Position numbers and translations under genes: made by a program
Notes under the pieces: generated by a model
The model's database searches: none
Seen by the model: the letters and a program-made list of their open reading frames with translations, nothing else
Told to the model about the DNA's origin: nothing
Shown: in pieces, positions 29,771-42,316 of the stretch
How positions within the stretch are numbered: the first letter of the stretch is position 1
Layout: every line of letters begins with the position of its first letter
NCBI GenBank assembly: GCA_030686995.1
Contig: CM060684.1
Coordinates: forward strand, 12,261,897 to 12,325,896
Reading direction: 5' to 3'
Origin: Artemisia argyi
Taxonomy: Eukaryota; Streptophyta; Magnoliopsida; Asterales; Asteraceae
Length of the DNA: 64,000 nt

Positions 29771-30040
29771 ATTTTTGTGAATCCGTTCGACCTAGGTCGA
29801 GTGAAACCCTCCTGCTCAATCTGGGTTTTAAGTACTAAGAACCCAGGTAGGTACGGCCTGGTAACATCACCGGTTCTTGGTTCAACTGGTTGGACCGGCT
29901 GGTCTGAACCAGGTTGTAAAATATTGATTATATTCGATATGTTTTCTAATGTGTATATACATGTATTTTTAAATTTAGTACTAAATACATATCATGTGTG
30001 ACTGTTAAACATGACAATTAAACGATATATCATTATATTA
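29771..30040. other. Non-coding spacer
   Basis: Contains GGTTCTTGGTTCAACTGGTT-type phrases reminiscent of small plant hAT derivatives, but I could not find matching ends. No gene. Confidence 0.4.
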
Positions 30041-31483
30041 CACTGTTCGTCCTTGTAGTTTGGGCGAAATCCCTACCACAGTCCCTCGACTTTTTTTTAT
30101 GCCAAGTGAATCCTTCTAATGAAGTTTTGTAACATAGTTCATCCCTATTGCCAATGTCCGTTAACTTACTTCGTTGAATCCCCTCATATACCTTGCACAT
30201 GAGAGTAAAGCGGTCAATTTATACTTAACGTAAAAAGGTTCAATCCCTAAAATCCATCATATAATTTGTATCACTTTCTTCAACCATCTCGATCTACCAT
30301 CAACGAAACAACCATTTCACTCACCATTTTTGTCCACCATCACATAGATATAATCCACTTTCTACACATTCACTTTATACAAATACACTCTCTCTCCTTT
30401 TTTTACCACTCCCTTCTTCTTTATTTGTCACTAAATATCATGACTCCATTAAAGATTTCAATAATAACAAAACAAAAGAAACTAACCTAAATCTACAAAT
30501 GAAGCGGAACGACTACAAACCCATTTGCACATATAGAACCAAAAATTATAATTGGTGCTTGGGTTATGATGGTGACAGCGAATTGATGATATCTGGTTTG
30601 TAGGTGGTTAACTGTGGTGCCGGTGATGACTGAACGTAGTTGGCTAGACAAATGATGGTGAGATGGTGGCCGGATGGTCCTTTTTTGGGGATTTTGACGG
30701 GTGGTTTTGGTTGATGATGTGGTGGTTATGATGTTCAAGATCTAATTTCTCAAATCTAAAAATGTGTATTTTTAGATGCTGGTGAAATGGGCTTAGTTGG
30801 CATACGTGCAATGTCAAAAAAATAACTACATGGCATCGATGAATGCATTGTAAGTTGCTCTATGTCACCACACGTATAAAACTTGTGTGGCACAGAACAA
30901 TCGAGCAATACACGTCCTTTTTATCACTTTTACTAATAAAATATTATATTTCCCTTTGAAATAGTACAACTAGGTGTTAAAATAAAATAAGTAAGCAGTT
31001 CAATTTAAATTTAATGGATTGTATGAATTTTATGAATGGAAGTGCAATGCTTATGTGTCAATGTATTGCACTTGGAAAAACTGCATGCAATGAGGATGCC
31101 CTTAGATGTTGGTGATGTGTGTTCTTCATTTTGTGATTGTAATTTCACATTTTCACTTATTTAAACAAATGTGTAAATAATATTTGTGATGCATCTTGTT
31201 TTTAATCGTGATTTATATGGATGAAGGTATCGTGGTTGGAACATTCACAAGAAGTTTGACTTTGTTGTTAAAGATACAGATAAATGTATACTTAGAAAAG
31301 GAAATTAAAAGAATAGAAAATGACTATTTCACCCTTAATTGTAAGGTATTTAACGAGCTGACTTAACGATGGTTAGAGATATGGGTTGCGCTGTGTAATA
31401 AACTTCGTTATAAAGATTCACCATGCAAAAAATGTCGAGGGACTGTGGTATGGATTTCTTCCAAACCACAGGGACGAATAGTG
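30041..31483. mobile_element. Long-TIR DNA element, non-autonomous
   Basis: The left end CACTGTTCGTCCTTGTAG and the inverted right end CACTATTCGTCCCTGTGG start arms that stay complementary for about 150-180 bp, sharing ACCACAGTCCCTCGAC. The 1.1-kb interior has no transposase; the open frames at 30266-30490 and 30493-30738 look random. Long arms suggest a Mutator-like derivative despite the CACT start. No convincing target-site duplication was found. Confidence 0.7.
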
Positions 31484-31534
31484 TCATTTACTCTTTTGTT
31501 TATCTATCGTGCAATATGAAATGAGAAGGGTGGG

Positions 31535-32355
31535 TGTCACACCTCGCCAAGGTGGAAACGCGAGGGTGTAACTTTATGGATATCATCACAACACATGGTG
31601 TCTATATAGAGAATAACTACATGCAATAAAGTGTCAAAGTATAGACACAAAGTGTCATAACAATACCCGAAAAGAAACAACATAATAAACTCCAAACGCA
31701 CAGATAAACCACTTCAAATGCAACTAAGGTCTCGTCTAATCACTTCCTTCTATCTTATCCTTAGAAAGCTCACCTGAAAATGATGCTTAAAACGTCAACA
31801 TAATGTTTGTGAGATTCATAGGTTTAGACACACTTACACTCACAAGGCAACCAAATTACTGTGATCATAAAAATATAGCTAGACAAATAAATATAGTTAT
31901 CATACAAGCTACATGTATCCATAAACCAATCATCACACAAAAAGCAACCATCGGGCCGGAACGTGACCCCCGCTCCAAAACACATCATCAATCGGGTCGC
32001 ATGCGCGAGCAACAGGATAAGCATCCTCCCAATTGGAAATCACACAACATCAATTAGGTCGCTAACCTAATTGGAAATCACATATCACACAGCATCAATT
32101 AGGTCGCTAACCTAATCGGAATCACATATTACACAACATCAATTAGGTCGCTAACCTAATCGGAATCACATTTTCATGTACCACATAGCATTATTACGAT
32201 AACATTATAAGTCCAAGCTTTTAAACCACAGATAATCACAGCAACTCAAATCATTTAAGACAAGCATCATTCCAAACACCTAGAACACACCAAACAAATG
32301 TCAACCGAGTCAAGACTATCAGTCAAACTGACCTGCCAAAACCACGGTTGTTACA
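31535..32355 (-). repeat. 3' LTR of the gypsy element, internally deleted (821 bp)
   Basis: Matches both ends of the other LTR but lacks its central 1.64 kb: AAGCATCATTCC joins AAACACCTAGAAC directly. The missing part holds the presumed promoter. Three tandem units of CATCAATTAGGTCGCTAACC at about 45-bp spacing lie at 32047-32168. Confidence 0.88.
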
Positions 32356-32699
32356 TCATCCCCCACTTAGGGAAATCGCGTCCCGAGATTTCAACTACTA
32401 TAGTCACCACTCACAACAGCAAAAGGAAATTTATGGATTTTTAAGCGGATAAATACCATACCATAAAATCACAGAGAAAGAATCACAAAAATGTGAACCG
32501 ACTAAATACTCGAATTCACACGATAGAAAACATTCTGTCACTCCAATGATACACGCAAATAGATACACTCCCCGATCAATAACACCAATGATCAAAACGA
32601 CTTCTCACAAGTAGGTACGATACCCTCGAACCAAAAGAAAATCCAAATGGTAACCGCAGGAAACACCACATATAATGGATACACACAAAGTAAACATTA

Positions 32700-34070
32700 A
32701 TTATATCTGATCCTCACGTTCCCAAGTAAACTCAGGACCACGCTTAGAATCCCACCATACCTTTACCAATGCTATCTCACCAAACTTCAAACCCTTAACA
32801 TCTCAATCCATAGTCTCAACAGGTCTCTCGACAAAACGAAGATTCTTGTCACCCTTAATCTCATCTAATGGCACATGCAAACTAGTATCCGCCAAACACT
32901 TTTTTCAATTAGATACGTGAATGTATCATGTACACCACTTAATTCCTCAGCTAACTTCAACAGGTATGCCACAAATCCAATCCTTTCCATAAATCTCAAA
33001 TGGTCCTACGTATCTCGGTGCTAGCTCGCCTTTCTTACCGAAACGCACAACAACCTTTCAAGGAGATACTTTTAACCTCTCAATATCACCAACACCAAAC
33101 TCTAAGAGCTTACAGCAATAATCCGCATAACTCTTTTGGTGATCTCTTGCTGCCTTAAGTCTTTCCTTAGCTAGAAAACCTTATTCGTAGTCTCTCGTTC
33201 TAGTTCAGGACCAATTAGTTGGCTTGTTTCAACCTTTGCCTACAGAACAGGTGACCTACATTACCTTCCATACAACTTTTCACACGACACATACTCCATA
33301 CTAGAATGATAATTGTTGATATAGGAGAACTCAGCTAAGGGTAAATGTATACCCCGGCTTCCTCCAAAATCAAACACAGCCATGCTCTCAGCTCACCATC
33401 CATCGTCTGATTTGTACGCTCACTTAGTTCACTCATTAGAGAATGATAAGTCGTACTCATCTACATAGGCGCTCTCAAGACTCTATAACACGTTTACCAC
33501 CATCGCGAAGTAAGTATTTCATCATGTTTCTTGTGACACCCCATGGCTCATTACCAACTCACCGAGCGAAAAGTCTCGCCTACTCCTCCATACATCTCTT
33601 GCAAAGGTAATGATATGTCTTATCCATTCTTGGATGTATCAAATACCTTGCATGATTGATGTCCTTACGCTTCCTCTCAATGAAACCAATAGCTGGTCCA
33701 CAAAGTACATTCCTCCATCCTCGTTCCTTTCCATTTACTGGTCTAAACCAAGAAATCATTCTTCTTACCTGTTCTCATCCTTGAACCTCTCTCTCTAGGC
33801 TGTCAATATCATCCTCTTAACTCTGAACTGAATTATAATAATCATTGCTCACAAACATCCAAGTTTCACTCGTTCACTCCCGCTCAGCGCTCTTACCACG
33901 ATGTCTGCCCTTCCTTTACGGTGGCGAATCAGACAATCGTAGTCACTGAGAAATTCCACACCCAACTTCTCTTCAACATATATTAACCTCTTTTCAAATA
34001 TATGCTAAAGATTCTTATGATCTGGGTAGACCACACTCTTTGCTCCATAAAATATCATCTCCAAGTTCTA
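32700..34070 (-). pseudogene. Gypsy pol remnant: RNase H, integrase, C-terminal domain
   Basis: Minus-strand translation, from high to low, shows VVYPDHKNL and EFLSDYDCLIRHRKGRAD (RNase H end, about 34060-33880), degenerate integrase core sequence, VVVRFGKKGELAPRYVGPFE (integrase C-terminus, about 33060-32990), and EIALVKVWWDSKRGPEFTWE (chromodomain-like end, about 32785-32710). Stops and frameshifts are common. Enzyme activity is not expected. Confidence 0.8.
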
Positions 34071-36720
34071 CTCCCCAACTTTAAATCATGTATCACATAG
34101 TTCCTCTCATGGATCTTCCACCTCCGCAATGCCTACGCAATCTATAGAAATATAGAAATGAATCGCCAATAGTACATGTCATTCCTAAGGATAATCGTCT
34201 CTCAGATGGTGTCTTAGGTACTCTTCACCACTTTTATCTTACTATTGTCCACGAACACTCGCTATCGTTGACCACCTTCCTGAAGAACATACATCTTAAA
34301 GCTACACCTCTCACTTGAACAACTTGGCAAACACCCTCTTCTTCTTCAACGAACAAATTGATAATCAAAACGACAATCTATCCTAAGTAAACGACGCGAA
34401 CCATGAAACTGTTCGAACTAAAACGTATATTAATGAACTCAAAAGGGGTACGAATTACCGACTAACGAAGTAGCGAACATCAAAATCAAAGCTAGAAAAA
34501 CACAATGAAAAATTTTCCCAATAAAAGTAGACACGGATAAAATATTTCATGAAAACCCATACAAAGAAAATACACATACCCATAAAACATCCACAAGCGT
34601 ACCTCAACGAAAGAAACACTCGATGAATCAAATATATAACAAGTTTGGTAAATGAGAACCATAGACAGTTCTTATTCCCGTACTCAACCTTCTCAAAGAC
34701 AAATGAACACCGTTTTTTTTACAAGACATATCTTAAACTTATACATTTTTATAAAATATATATAAACCATTTTATGTAAGACATCAACATAACCATTTTT
34801 TTTCCACACTTCCTTTTCACCATAAAAATAATATTTTCTAACAAATAACCTTGAAATACCCAAAACGAATTTTAAAATACCATAAGGACTTTAACTCAAC
34901 CTCTTATACCAATGCGAAAGACATGGAGGAATCATGTAATCAAAATAATCATCAAAAGAACTCATACCAGTGAACCCTCACGCAAATACATTGCAAACCA
35001 AGCGAAGAACGCAAAGACTCATTCGTACAACAATCAAACCAAAATCATAGAAAAACACCTATACTAACAGGTCACAAAAACATGTCATGAAATCCAATAA
35101 ATGAGGGATTAAATATCCACACCAACTCGTCACAAACCAACAATACTTGTAGAATAGTATAACATTCATTCGCGGAATGAATGCAAGGAATAACCAAAGA
35201 AACGAACCAGTATCCAACAAAATGAATTCGATCTCACAACACCTATCACGACGTCGAATAGAAAGAATATGGCATCTGTACCATCATGGTACGAATAGAA
35301 ATGCTAACCAGAGAATTAGATATACAAACGGAGCGTCAAACGAATCAACTTAAATATCAGAACATAAGTACCCACCGATAATTAAGGTATCAACATATGA
35401 TAGGTAGGATGAAATCTTACCACCTACACACCCCAACATATAACGACTGTCCAAACGGTTAAGAGAATTACTTCTCTAACCATACAGCCATCACCAACAT
35501 GATATCACATACCATGTACCACAACATATAACAACTAACATCAATCAATGCAATATTGGTCGCAAGTCCACATGTGTGATACCCTTATAATTATGTTCGC
35601 AACCATAGTTATAAGCCTATTCCACACGCATACTTACTTCCAAAACCACACATCTCAATGATAACGCACATATACCACATAGCACCTTATACACCATGCA
35701 ATCCATGCCGTCATACTTGCAAGTCCACTTGTGTCGTGACACATGTATAATTATGTTGGCCACCATAATTATCTATGCCCCCTTTCATAAGTGTACTCCT
35801 TCCTATGACAACACATCATGCAAACAAACATGCAAACAAAAAAAACAAAAGACGTCGCAAACAATCATCTCGCAAGGAACAATTCCAACGATCACTTAAA
35901 CTCTATAATCCAAATTACTTGGATAAGGTCGATCCAATATCCAAGAGTAATCACGCTCCAACATGGCTCCAGACGACAAAAGACAATATACAAATTCCAA
36001 AACATAACACAAAACAAAAGACGTCACATAATGGCTCAACTCCACTCTCGCACTTATTTCCCCTCTCAGATCAATTCAACTTACTACTCGTTGTGGACTC
36101 TAGATTCGAATCCACACCATTCCATCCTAACTCCCATTCATCTTTACTCAACCACCCATTCATGTTTCCTACATGTTGAGGTAGTCGACAACATGCAAAA
36201 CCATCTCTATTCTATTCTTCCAATTTCACATGATTCACAAGCGCATACAAATCACGAGGTTTAGACTAAACCACATCTCCTTCCTATGTGAAGTGAGGAC
36301 ACTACCAAGGATATTTAGTAATGGCTCCATCTCCAGAAGTCACCATGGTTCCAAACCTCTCCACTTCTTCTCCACCAACGTTTCCCATAAACGTCCTCTC
36401 CTTGTCCGAACATAGATACATGCTATCAGGAACTCGGATTCTGCAGTTAATCCGTTTCATCCGACTACTTCTCTCGCATCCGATAGCGACAATGGTAGTC
36501 CAATGAAGCATCTTACGCGCGGAAGTCAATATAATAAAGTCGATATATACAATACTATGTATATGGGATATAATAGACGTCCGAAACTCAATAAAACATC
36601 TCATAAATATAGGAAAATAGACATATAAAATACTATACTTACACAAAGATCCTAAATGCAACTATATGAAGGACTTTTAGGTTATAGTCTAGGTTCAACC
36701 ACCTACTTCTCTATAACCAA
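34071..36720. other. Gypsy interior, no recognisable domain
   Basis: Between the RNase H remnant and the primer-binding site, where gag, protease and RT should be, I recognise no domain on either strand. A partial repeat containing GCAAGTCCAC...TATAATTATGTT occurs at about 35560 and 35718. The modest open frames at 35696-36264 and 36302-36661 look random. Confidence 0.5.
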
Positions 36721-36736
36721 GGCTCTGATACCAATC

Positions 36737-39193
36737 TGTCACACCTCGCCAAGGCGGAAACGCGAGGGTGTAACTTCATGGATATCATCACAACACATGG
36801 TGTCTATATAGAGAATAACTACATGCAATAAAATGGCAAAGTATAGACACAAAGTGTCATAACAATACCCGAAAAGAAACAACATAATAAACTCCAAACG
36901 CACAGATAAACCACTTCCAATGCAACTAAGGTCTCGTCTAATCACTTCCTTCTATCTTATCCTTATAAAACTCACCAGAAAATGATGCTTAAAACGTCAA
37001 CATAATGTTGGTGAGATTCATAGGTTTAGACACACTTACACTCACAAGGCAACCAAATTACTGTGATCATAAAAATATAGCTGGACAAATAAATATAGTT
37101 ATCATACAAGCTACATGTATCCATAAACCAATCATCATACAAAAGGCAACCATCGGGCCGGAACGCGACCCCCGCTCTAAAACACATCATCAATTGGGTC
37201 GCATGCGCGAGCAACAGGATAAGCATCCTCCCAATTGGAAATCACACAGCATCAATTAGGTCGCTAACCTAATCGGAAATCACATATCACACAGCATCAA
37301 TTAGGTCGCTAACCTAATCGGAATCACATATCACACAGCATCAATTAGGTCGCTAACCTAATCGGAATCACATTTTCATGTACCACATAGCATTATTATG
37401 ATAACATTATAAGTCCAAGCTTTTAAGCCACACATAATCACAGTAACTCAAATCATTTAAGACAAGCATCATTCCCATCCCAAGTTTAAAAACAAAGTAA
37501 AAATATGGGACTATGAACTCACCTTAAACTCCGCAGCTTCCACAAAAACAACTCACAATCTATAGCACACAAAAATAATCCACATTACACAAGGTCAAGC
37601 TAAAAGTTACAACCCATGTAATACACATATGATGGATGTCTAAGACTCATATGACCCACCATGGATCTCCTAGACACCACACTGACCACCACCATAACTT
37701 AAAACTCACTAAATCCCTTGCACTCTTAAAATCAGAAAACGCAGAGTTTTTGGGTACATTCGCCCACATAAAATCACGACAAATAAAGCTTAAAAACTCA
37801 CACCAAAAATTCACCATGATTTCTCATAAGCATAGAAGCTAATCCCAGAAGGCCATGGACCAATAACACACACAAATACTCATAATAAATTCAAACTTGT
37901 CAAATACTCAAATTCGGATCTGAATGCACACCAAAAAGTTTTGATTTCCATAAAATACTTCCACAAGTGTTTATCGCGAATCCTCTTTGTGGTAGTCTAG
38001 CATAACCTAATACTTAACTATTCTAGAAGGCCTAGTCAAAATACCACTTTTACAACCACATAACACCCTCAAACTTTTACCCAAAATCTGTCCCGGTTTG
38101 ACAGCTTTGACACCTTAACAAAGTAAAATCAAAAGACCGACTTCCCGACCTTAAAATCGATCGTGGCTGGAATTTTTGGAAAGCTCTTTCATTATACTTC
38201 AATTTAGACCTAAAATTCGTGACTTAACTCTTCACCATCTGTTATTTACACTCACATCTTTACAGCCATAGTTTCTGTCCAAACCCTAACACATAATCTA
38301 ACGCGTTTAACACTCAATTCCCTTAACCATTAACCATATTATCGACATCTAATCATCCTAACACGTTTTACTTCAATAATTTACAGAAGTATATAAACCC
38401 TAGATCCCATCATATTAAATATTACATGAATCATAACAATAATTAATTAATTACACGTAAGGGTTAAAGATTTTACCTTGATTCTTGATTATTGCTAGAC
38501 AATTATGAAACCCTAATTTTTTTTTCTTCTTGTTCTCCTTGTGGTCGACTTCAATATGCAGGAAAAAGGGATTTGGGAGTCTTGATTTTGTATTTATATT
38601 ATTAGTGGATAACCCTTAAGGTTTAGAGTTGTATTTGGTATCAAATTTGGTTTCCTTTTTCCCCCTTATCCTAATATTCGGCCGCCCCCTCTTTATTATA
38701 TACTTATTTTTATTTTTTTTATTAAATTTATTTATTACACTCAAAACCTCATACTTTTCATATTTTATGTATTCACATAACAAAACCTAACTTCTTTCGC
38801 GATAAACCTTAATTTTACGACAAACCGGAAAATAATCATTTTCAAAATAAAGTTTCCAAAAATAGATTTTCACACACTCCATAAGCATTTCTTCACAAAA
38901 CAATATTCCCGTAACTTACTAACGCTCAATAACTTGAACGAAGACTCGTTACGCAAAACCTCAAAACGCCAAATATACACAAGCCATTTCTACACCACAT
39001 GGGTGATCAAAATGAACTTTCCCAAATTCCAAACTTTCTAAATCACAATAAAACCATTTACGCAAAGGGATTTAGTGCTAAAACTCACCTATATCACACT
39101 TATATCACTTCAAACACCTAGAACACACCAAACAAACGTCAACCGAGTCAAGACTATCAGTCAAACTGACCTGCCAAAACCAAGGTTGTTACA
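36737..39193 (-). repeat. 5' LTR of the gypsy element, full length (2457 bp)
   Basis: Starts (minus strand) TGTAACAACCTTGGTTTTGG and ends GGCGAGGTGTGACA, followed by the tRNA-Met primer site. On the minus strand a TATA-like AATATAAATA lies near 38605-38595. Three CATCAATTAGGTCGCTAACC units lie at 37252-37375. Confidence 0.88.
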
Positions 39194-39198
39194 GTGGG

Positions 39199-40017
39199 GG
39201 GGATGAAAATTTGAATGTGAGCATACTACATTTGATTTATTCATATTGCATGAGTTAAACGTGCACAAAAACACAAAAATCAAAATAGAGATAGTTATGT
39301 AAAGCGCAATGAGAATAAAAAATTAAGCAAAATTGTTAATGGAAACGTCTCTCAGTCCGTTGTGGATAATGATATAGGTGTGATTCTTTTATAAATATGA
39401 TATAAACCGATGCTAATGTTGTTGAAGATATCTTCAATGTCATCATATGTGTTATTGTTTTCATAATTGTGTGTATGTTACCATGTATCTCATTTTAACA
39501 ATGACATTTATCTTATAACTATCTAGGAAAAACATGCTAATTTTGAAAAGTGAAAAGTGAATTTTGTACCAGGTATTGTAATACAGAAAAACAATATTAA
39601 ATACATATTCTCTAATTCAATTTGCCGAAAAACAATTATTCACCGACAAAATTTTGTTGAAACAAGAAACTCACTGTTATGCAACGGTACTCGTCTAGTA
39701 TTTTAATATAAATGTTAGTAAGATAATACTGATATTGATATCATAAGTATTTTCGCATAACATTTGACTGCAAATCCCACAACCGCAACGCGTGGATCCT
39801 GACTTAAAGATAAGATGCATTGATGTATTTCTAAAACATTTTCAATTAGTACATCGATAAAATTCTCGAAAATGTACAAGTGTCACTCTTCAATTATCGA
39901 TATGAAAAAAAATAAAATAGAAACGAAGTTTAATTATAAGCATCATTTTAAACAAAACATGGACTCTCAACTAAATTAAGTATTTAAGCCAAGGAAAATG
40001 TGGTAGGTGCTTATAGG
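39199..40017. other. Spacer between the gypsy element and the kinase gene
   Basis: AT-rich, with no open frame of note and no convincing upstream exon for the kinase gene. The gypsy insertion point is about 1 kb before the first recognisable kinase exon, so it may have separated or removed 5' parts of that gene. Confidence 0.4.
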
Positions 40018-40148
40018 GAATGAGAAGAATAAGAAGAATTTTAGCCACATATTTCAAATAAGGGAGAGATTTTCAAGGGAAGATGCATCTATTTTAATAG
40101 GTGCATCTAAAATGCGTGATTGTGGTTTCTTTTTATTCTTCTCATTTT
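40018..40148. mobile_element. Small hairpin MITE just upstream of the kinase exon
   Basis: GAATGAGAAGAATAAGAAGA...CCACA pairs with TGTGG...TTATTCTTCTCATTTT, and the centre AGATGCATCTATT pairs with AATAGGTGCATCT. Near-identical direct repeats GGTGCTTATAG (about 40006-40016) and GGTGCCTATAAG (about 40179-40190) lie outside. It ends about 70 bp before the first clear exon. Classification is uncertain. Confidence 0.6.
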
Positions 40149-40216
40149 AATTTTTCTTTCTTATTTGATCTTAACTTGGTGCCTATAAGCTAACTTGCTT
40201 GTGTTCATTTCCACAG

Positions 40217-42316
40217 ATCAACGATGGCAGTACCTTTACGAATAACCTAACCATCGAGAAGTTTAAAATTCCACTAGAAGAGATCAGGAAGGCCATCGGT
40301 GCTGAAGAGTTTGATAGAAGATCCAAACCTCACCGTATGATGACTCACAGAGGAAAACTCGTTGATCGCTGTGACGACCGCGAAGCTTTCTTCAAACACT
40401 GGATTTTTGAAGATTATATGTTAGGGAAGACTAATAGGATCCGAAATGCGCTTTTGCTGATTTCCAGCTTTCACCATGAAAATATCACCCCTTTCATTGG
40501 TTACTACATCAGTGACAATGAATTGATTATAGCTTCGGAGTATGCACTTAACGGAAGTCTTTATTCAAAACTCGAAACCCAGTATGAGAATAGTTACCTA
40601 ACATGGGCAGAGCGCCTAAAGATTTGTTTAGGCGCTGCAAGAGGACTCAAATACCTGCATTCAGGTATTGCGGAGCACAAAGTAATACACAGAGACTTTA
40701 AGAGCAAGAATATATTATTATATGACAATCTAGAAGCCAAAATATGTGGTTTAGGTAAGTCATTTCTGTTCCGCAGAAGTTACCCAGATACCACTGTCTA
40801 CAAAGAGGCACAGGGTAATTGTTATTATATGGATCCCATTTTCCGTGAATGCTTCATCCCCAGGGTAGAATCAAACGTGTACTCGTTCGGTGTGGTACTC
40901 TTCGAAACATTGACTGGTCTTCTGGCATGCAACCACCCTATAGTAGATGATCAGCGAATAAGCATGATAAATTGGGTCCGACGCTACAATGACGAAATAG
41001 ACAAGTTAATTGATTATCGAATAAGGGATGAAATTGATGCTCGTTCTTTACATATGTTTAAGGATATTGCATATAAATGCATTAGTTTCAACATGAAGGA
41101 TCGCCCTTCGATGAATCAGGTCGTCAAGAGATTGGAGGAAGCATTGTATATTCAAGTAAGTGTTACCAATCGTTTCATAGGCCACAATGAAAACTATCTA
41201 ATATTAATCAATTACTAAAACTTGACTAAGATTGTGCTGATTACCAGAAATCATGAAATTTATCCGAACTCTTGCATCTATATAATGTCTTGTTAATATA
41301 TACATACAAAACTATTAAACATGTGAAGTAGATGGATTTAAGTTCTAAAAGAACCATTTTAGCAGACCCACGGAGCTGCTTCTACCATTGCCAGAAAAGA
41401 TCAAAAACTGGAAGATTTCCGAATTCCATTGAAGGACATCAACTTGGCTATCGGAGTAAAAGGTCCAGAAACACTGATTGGAGATGGTGGATTTGGTTTC
41501 GTGTACAAAGGCCAACCATCTGAACGCTGGAAAAACCGCACAGCTGCAATCAAATGCCTACGTCCAGATAGTTACCAAGGAGAACATGAGTTCCGAAACG
41601 AACTTAATATAATTTTCAAATTCAGCCATGAAAACATTATCCCTTTCATAGGATATTGTGATGAAGACAATGAGAAGATAATAGTTTACGAGTATGCTAG
41701 TAATGGTAGCCTAGACAGTCATCTCAGTGACAAGAATAAGAGAAGTTTCTTGACATGGGAACTTCGCCTGAAGATTTGCTTAGGTGCAGCAAAAGCAATC
41801 GATTATCTTCACTCAGGTCTTGGGGAGAAGAACAGAGTAATCCATAGAGACATCAAGAGTGCTAACATATTATTGGATCACAATTTTGTAGCAAAAGTTT
41901 GTGATTTTGGATTGTCAAAATCTGACACAATAAATCAGCAGCACACCCAAGTCTACACAAGCGCCGCCGGTACCAACTTTTACATGGATCCAGTTTACCA
42001 TGAAGGTGGCGTCCTCCGGAAAGAATCAGACGTGTATTCATTTGGAGTGGTAATGTTTGAGTTGTTGAGTGGAATGTTAGCTTATCATAAAAGAAGGTTA
42101 GAAGGTGGTAAACCGAAACCTCTAGTAAATATTGTCCGACGCTACTATGATTACAAACCAGAATTGATAATTGATCCCCTGATAAGAGATGAAATTGATA
42201 ATCGCTCTTTTAATGCGTATAGAGAAATTGCATTTCAGTGCATAAGCTTCAATTCAAAGGAACGTCCTACCATGGAAATGATCGTGGATCGGGTTGAGGA
42301 AGCATTGGAACTTCAA
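40217..42316 (+). CDS. Tandem kinase gene: pseudokinase then kinase (CrRLK1L/RLCK-like)
   Basis: Two large exons, 40217-41155 (313 codons) and 41366-42316 (317 codons), join in phase 0 (GCATTGTATATTCAA|GTAAGT, TTTTAGCAG|ACCCAC). Exon 1 encodes a kinase-like domain without the glycine loop or the AxK lysine; it has HRDFKSKN, but DFG is replaced by GLG (40748-40756), so it is probably inactive. Exon 2 has all key parts: GDGGFG (41480-41497), AIK lysine (41552-41554), HRDIKSAN, DFG (41903-41911) and GTNFYMDPVY. No signal or membrane segment is seen. The 5' exon or ATG is not identified: 40217 is an acceptor (TTTCCACAG|ATC), and the first in-frame Met is about 40 codons in. The end is also uncertain (a possible exon at 42572-42670). 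Plant pseudokinase-kinase proteins include cereal resistance proteins; a defence role here is speculation. Confidence 0.8.

Larger units (their letters stand above)
31535..39193 (-). mobile_element. Ty3/gypsy retrotransposon (chromovirus-like), decayed
   Basis: Bounded by TGTCACACCTCGCC at 31535 and ...GGTTGTTACA at 39193, with the 5-bp target-site duplication GTGGG at 31530-31534 and 39194-39198. In minus orientation the 5' LTR is 36737-39193, the primer site TTGGTATCAGAGC lies at 36734-36722, the polypurine tract AAGTGGGGGATGA is complementary to about 32356-32368, and the 3' LTR is 31535-32355. Remnants of RNase H, integrase and the pol C-terminus lie between about 34060 and 32700. Recognisable gag, protease and RT are missing. 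The shared LTR parts differ by about 3% by eye. Confidence 0.9.

Noticed and set aside
31803..32057. 84-aa frame repeated at 37005-37259
   Set aside because: Both copies lie in the two LTRs of the gypsy element, so the repetition reflects the LTRs and not a conserved gene.
35696..36661. Overlapping open frames of 67-148 aa in the gypsy interior
   Set aside because: Biased composition (His, Thr, Asn), three frames at once and no gag motif. They look random in AC-rich DNA.
40199..40216. TTG start for the kinase open frame
   Set aside because: The stretch before ATCAAC is a pyrimidine-rich acceptor ending TTTCCACAG, so these six codons are most likely intron.
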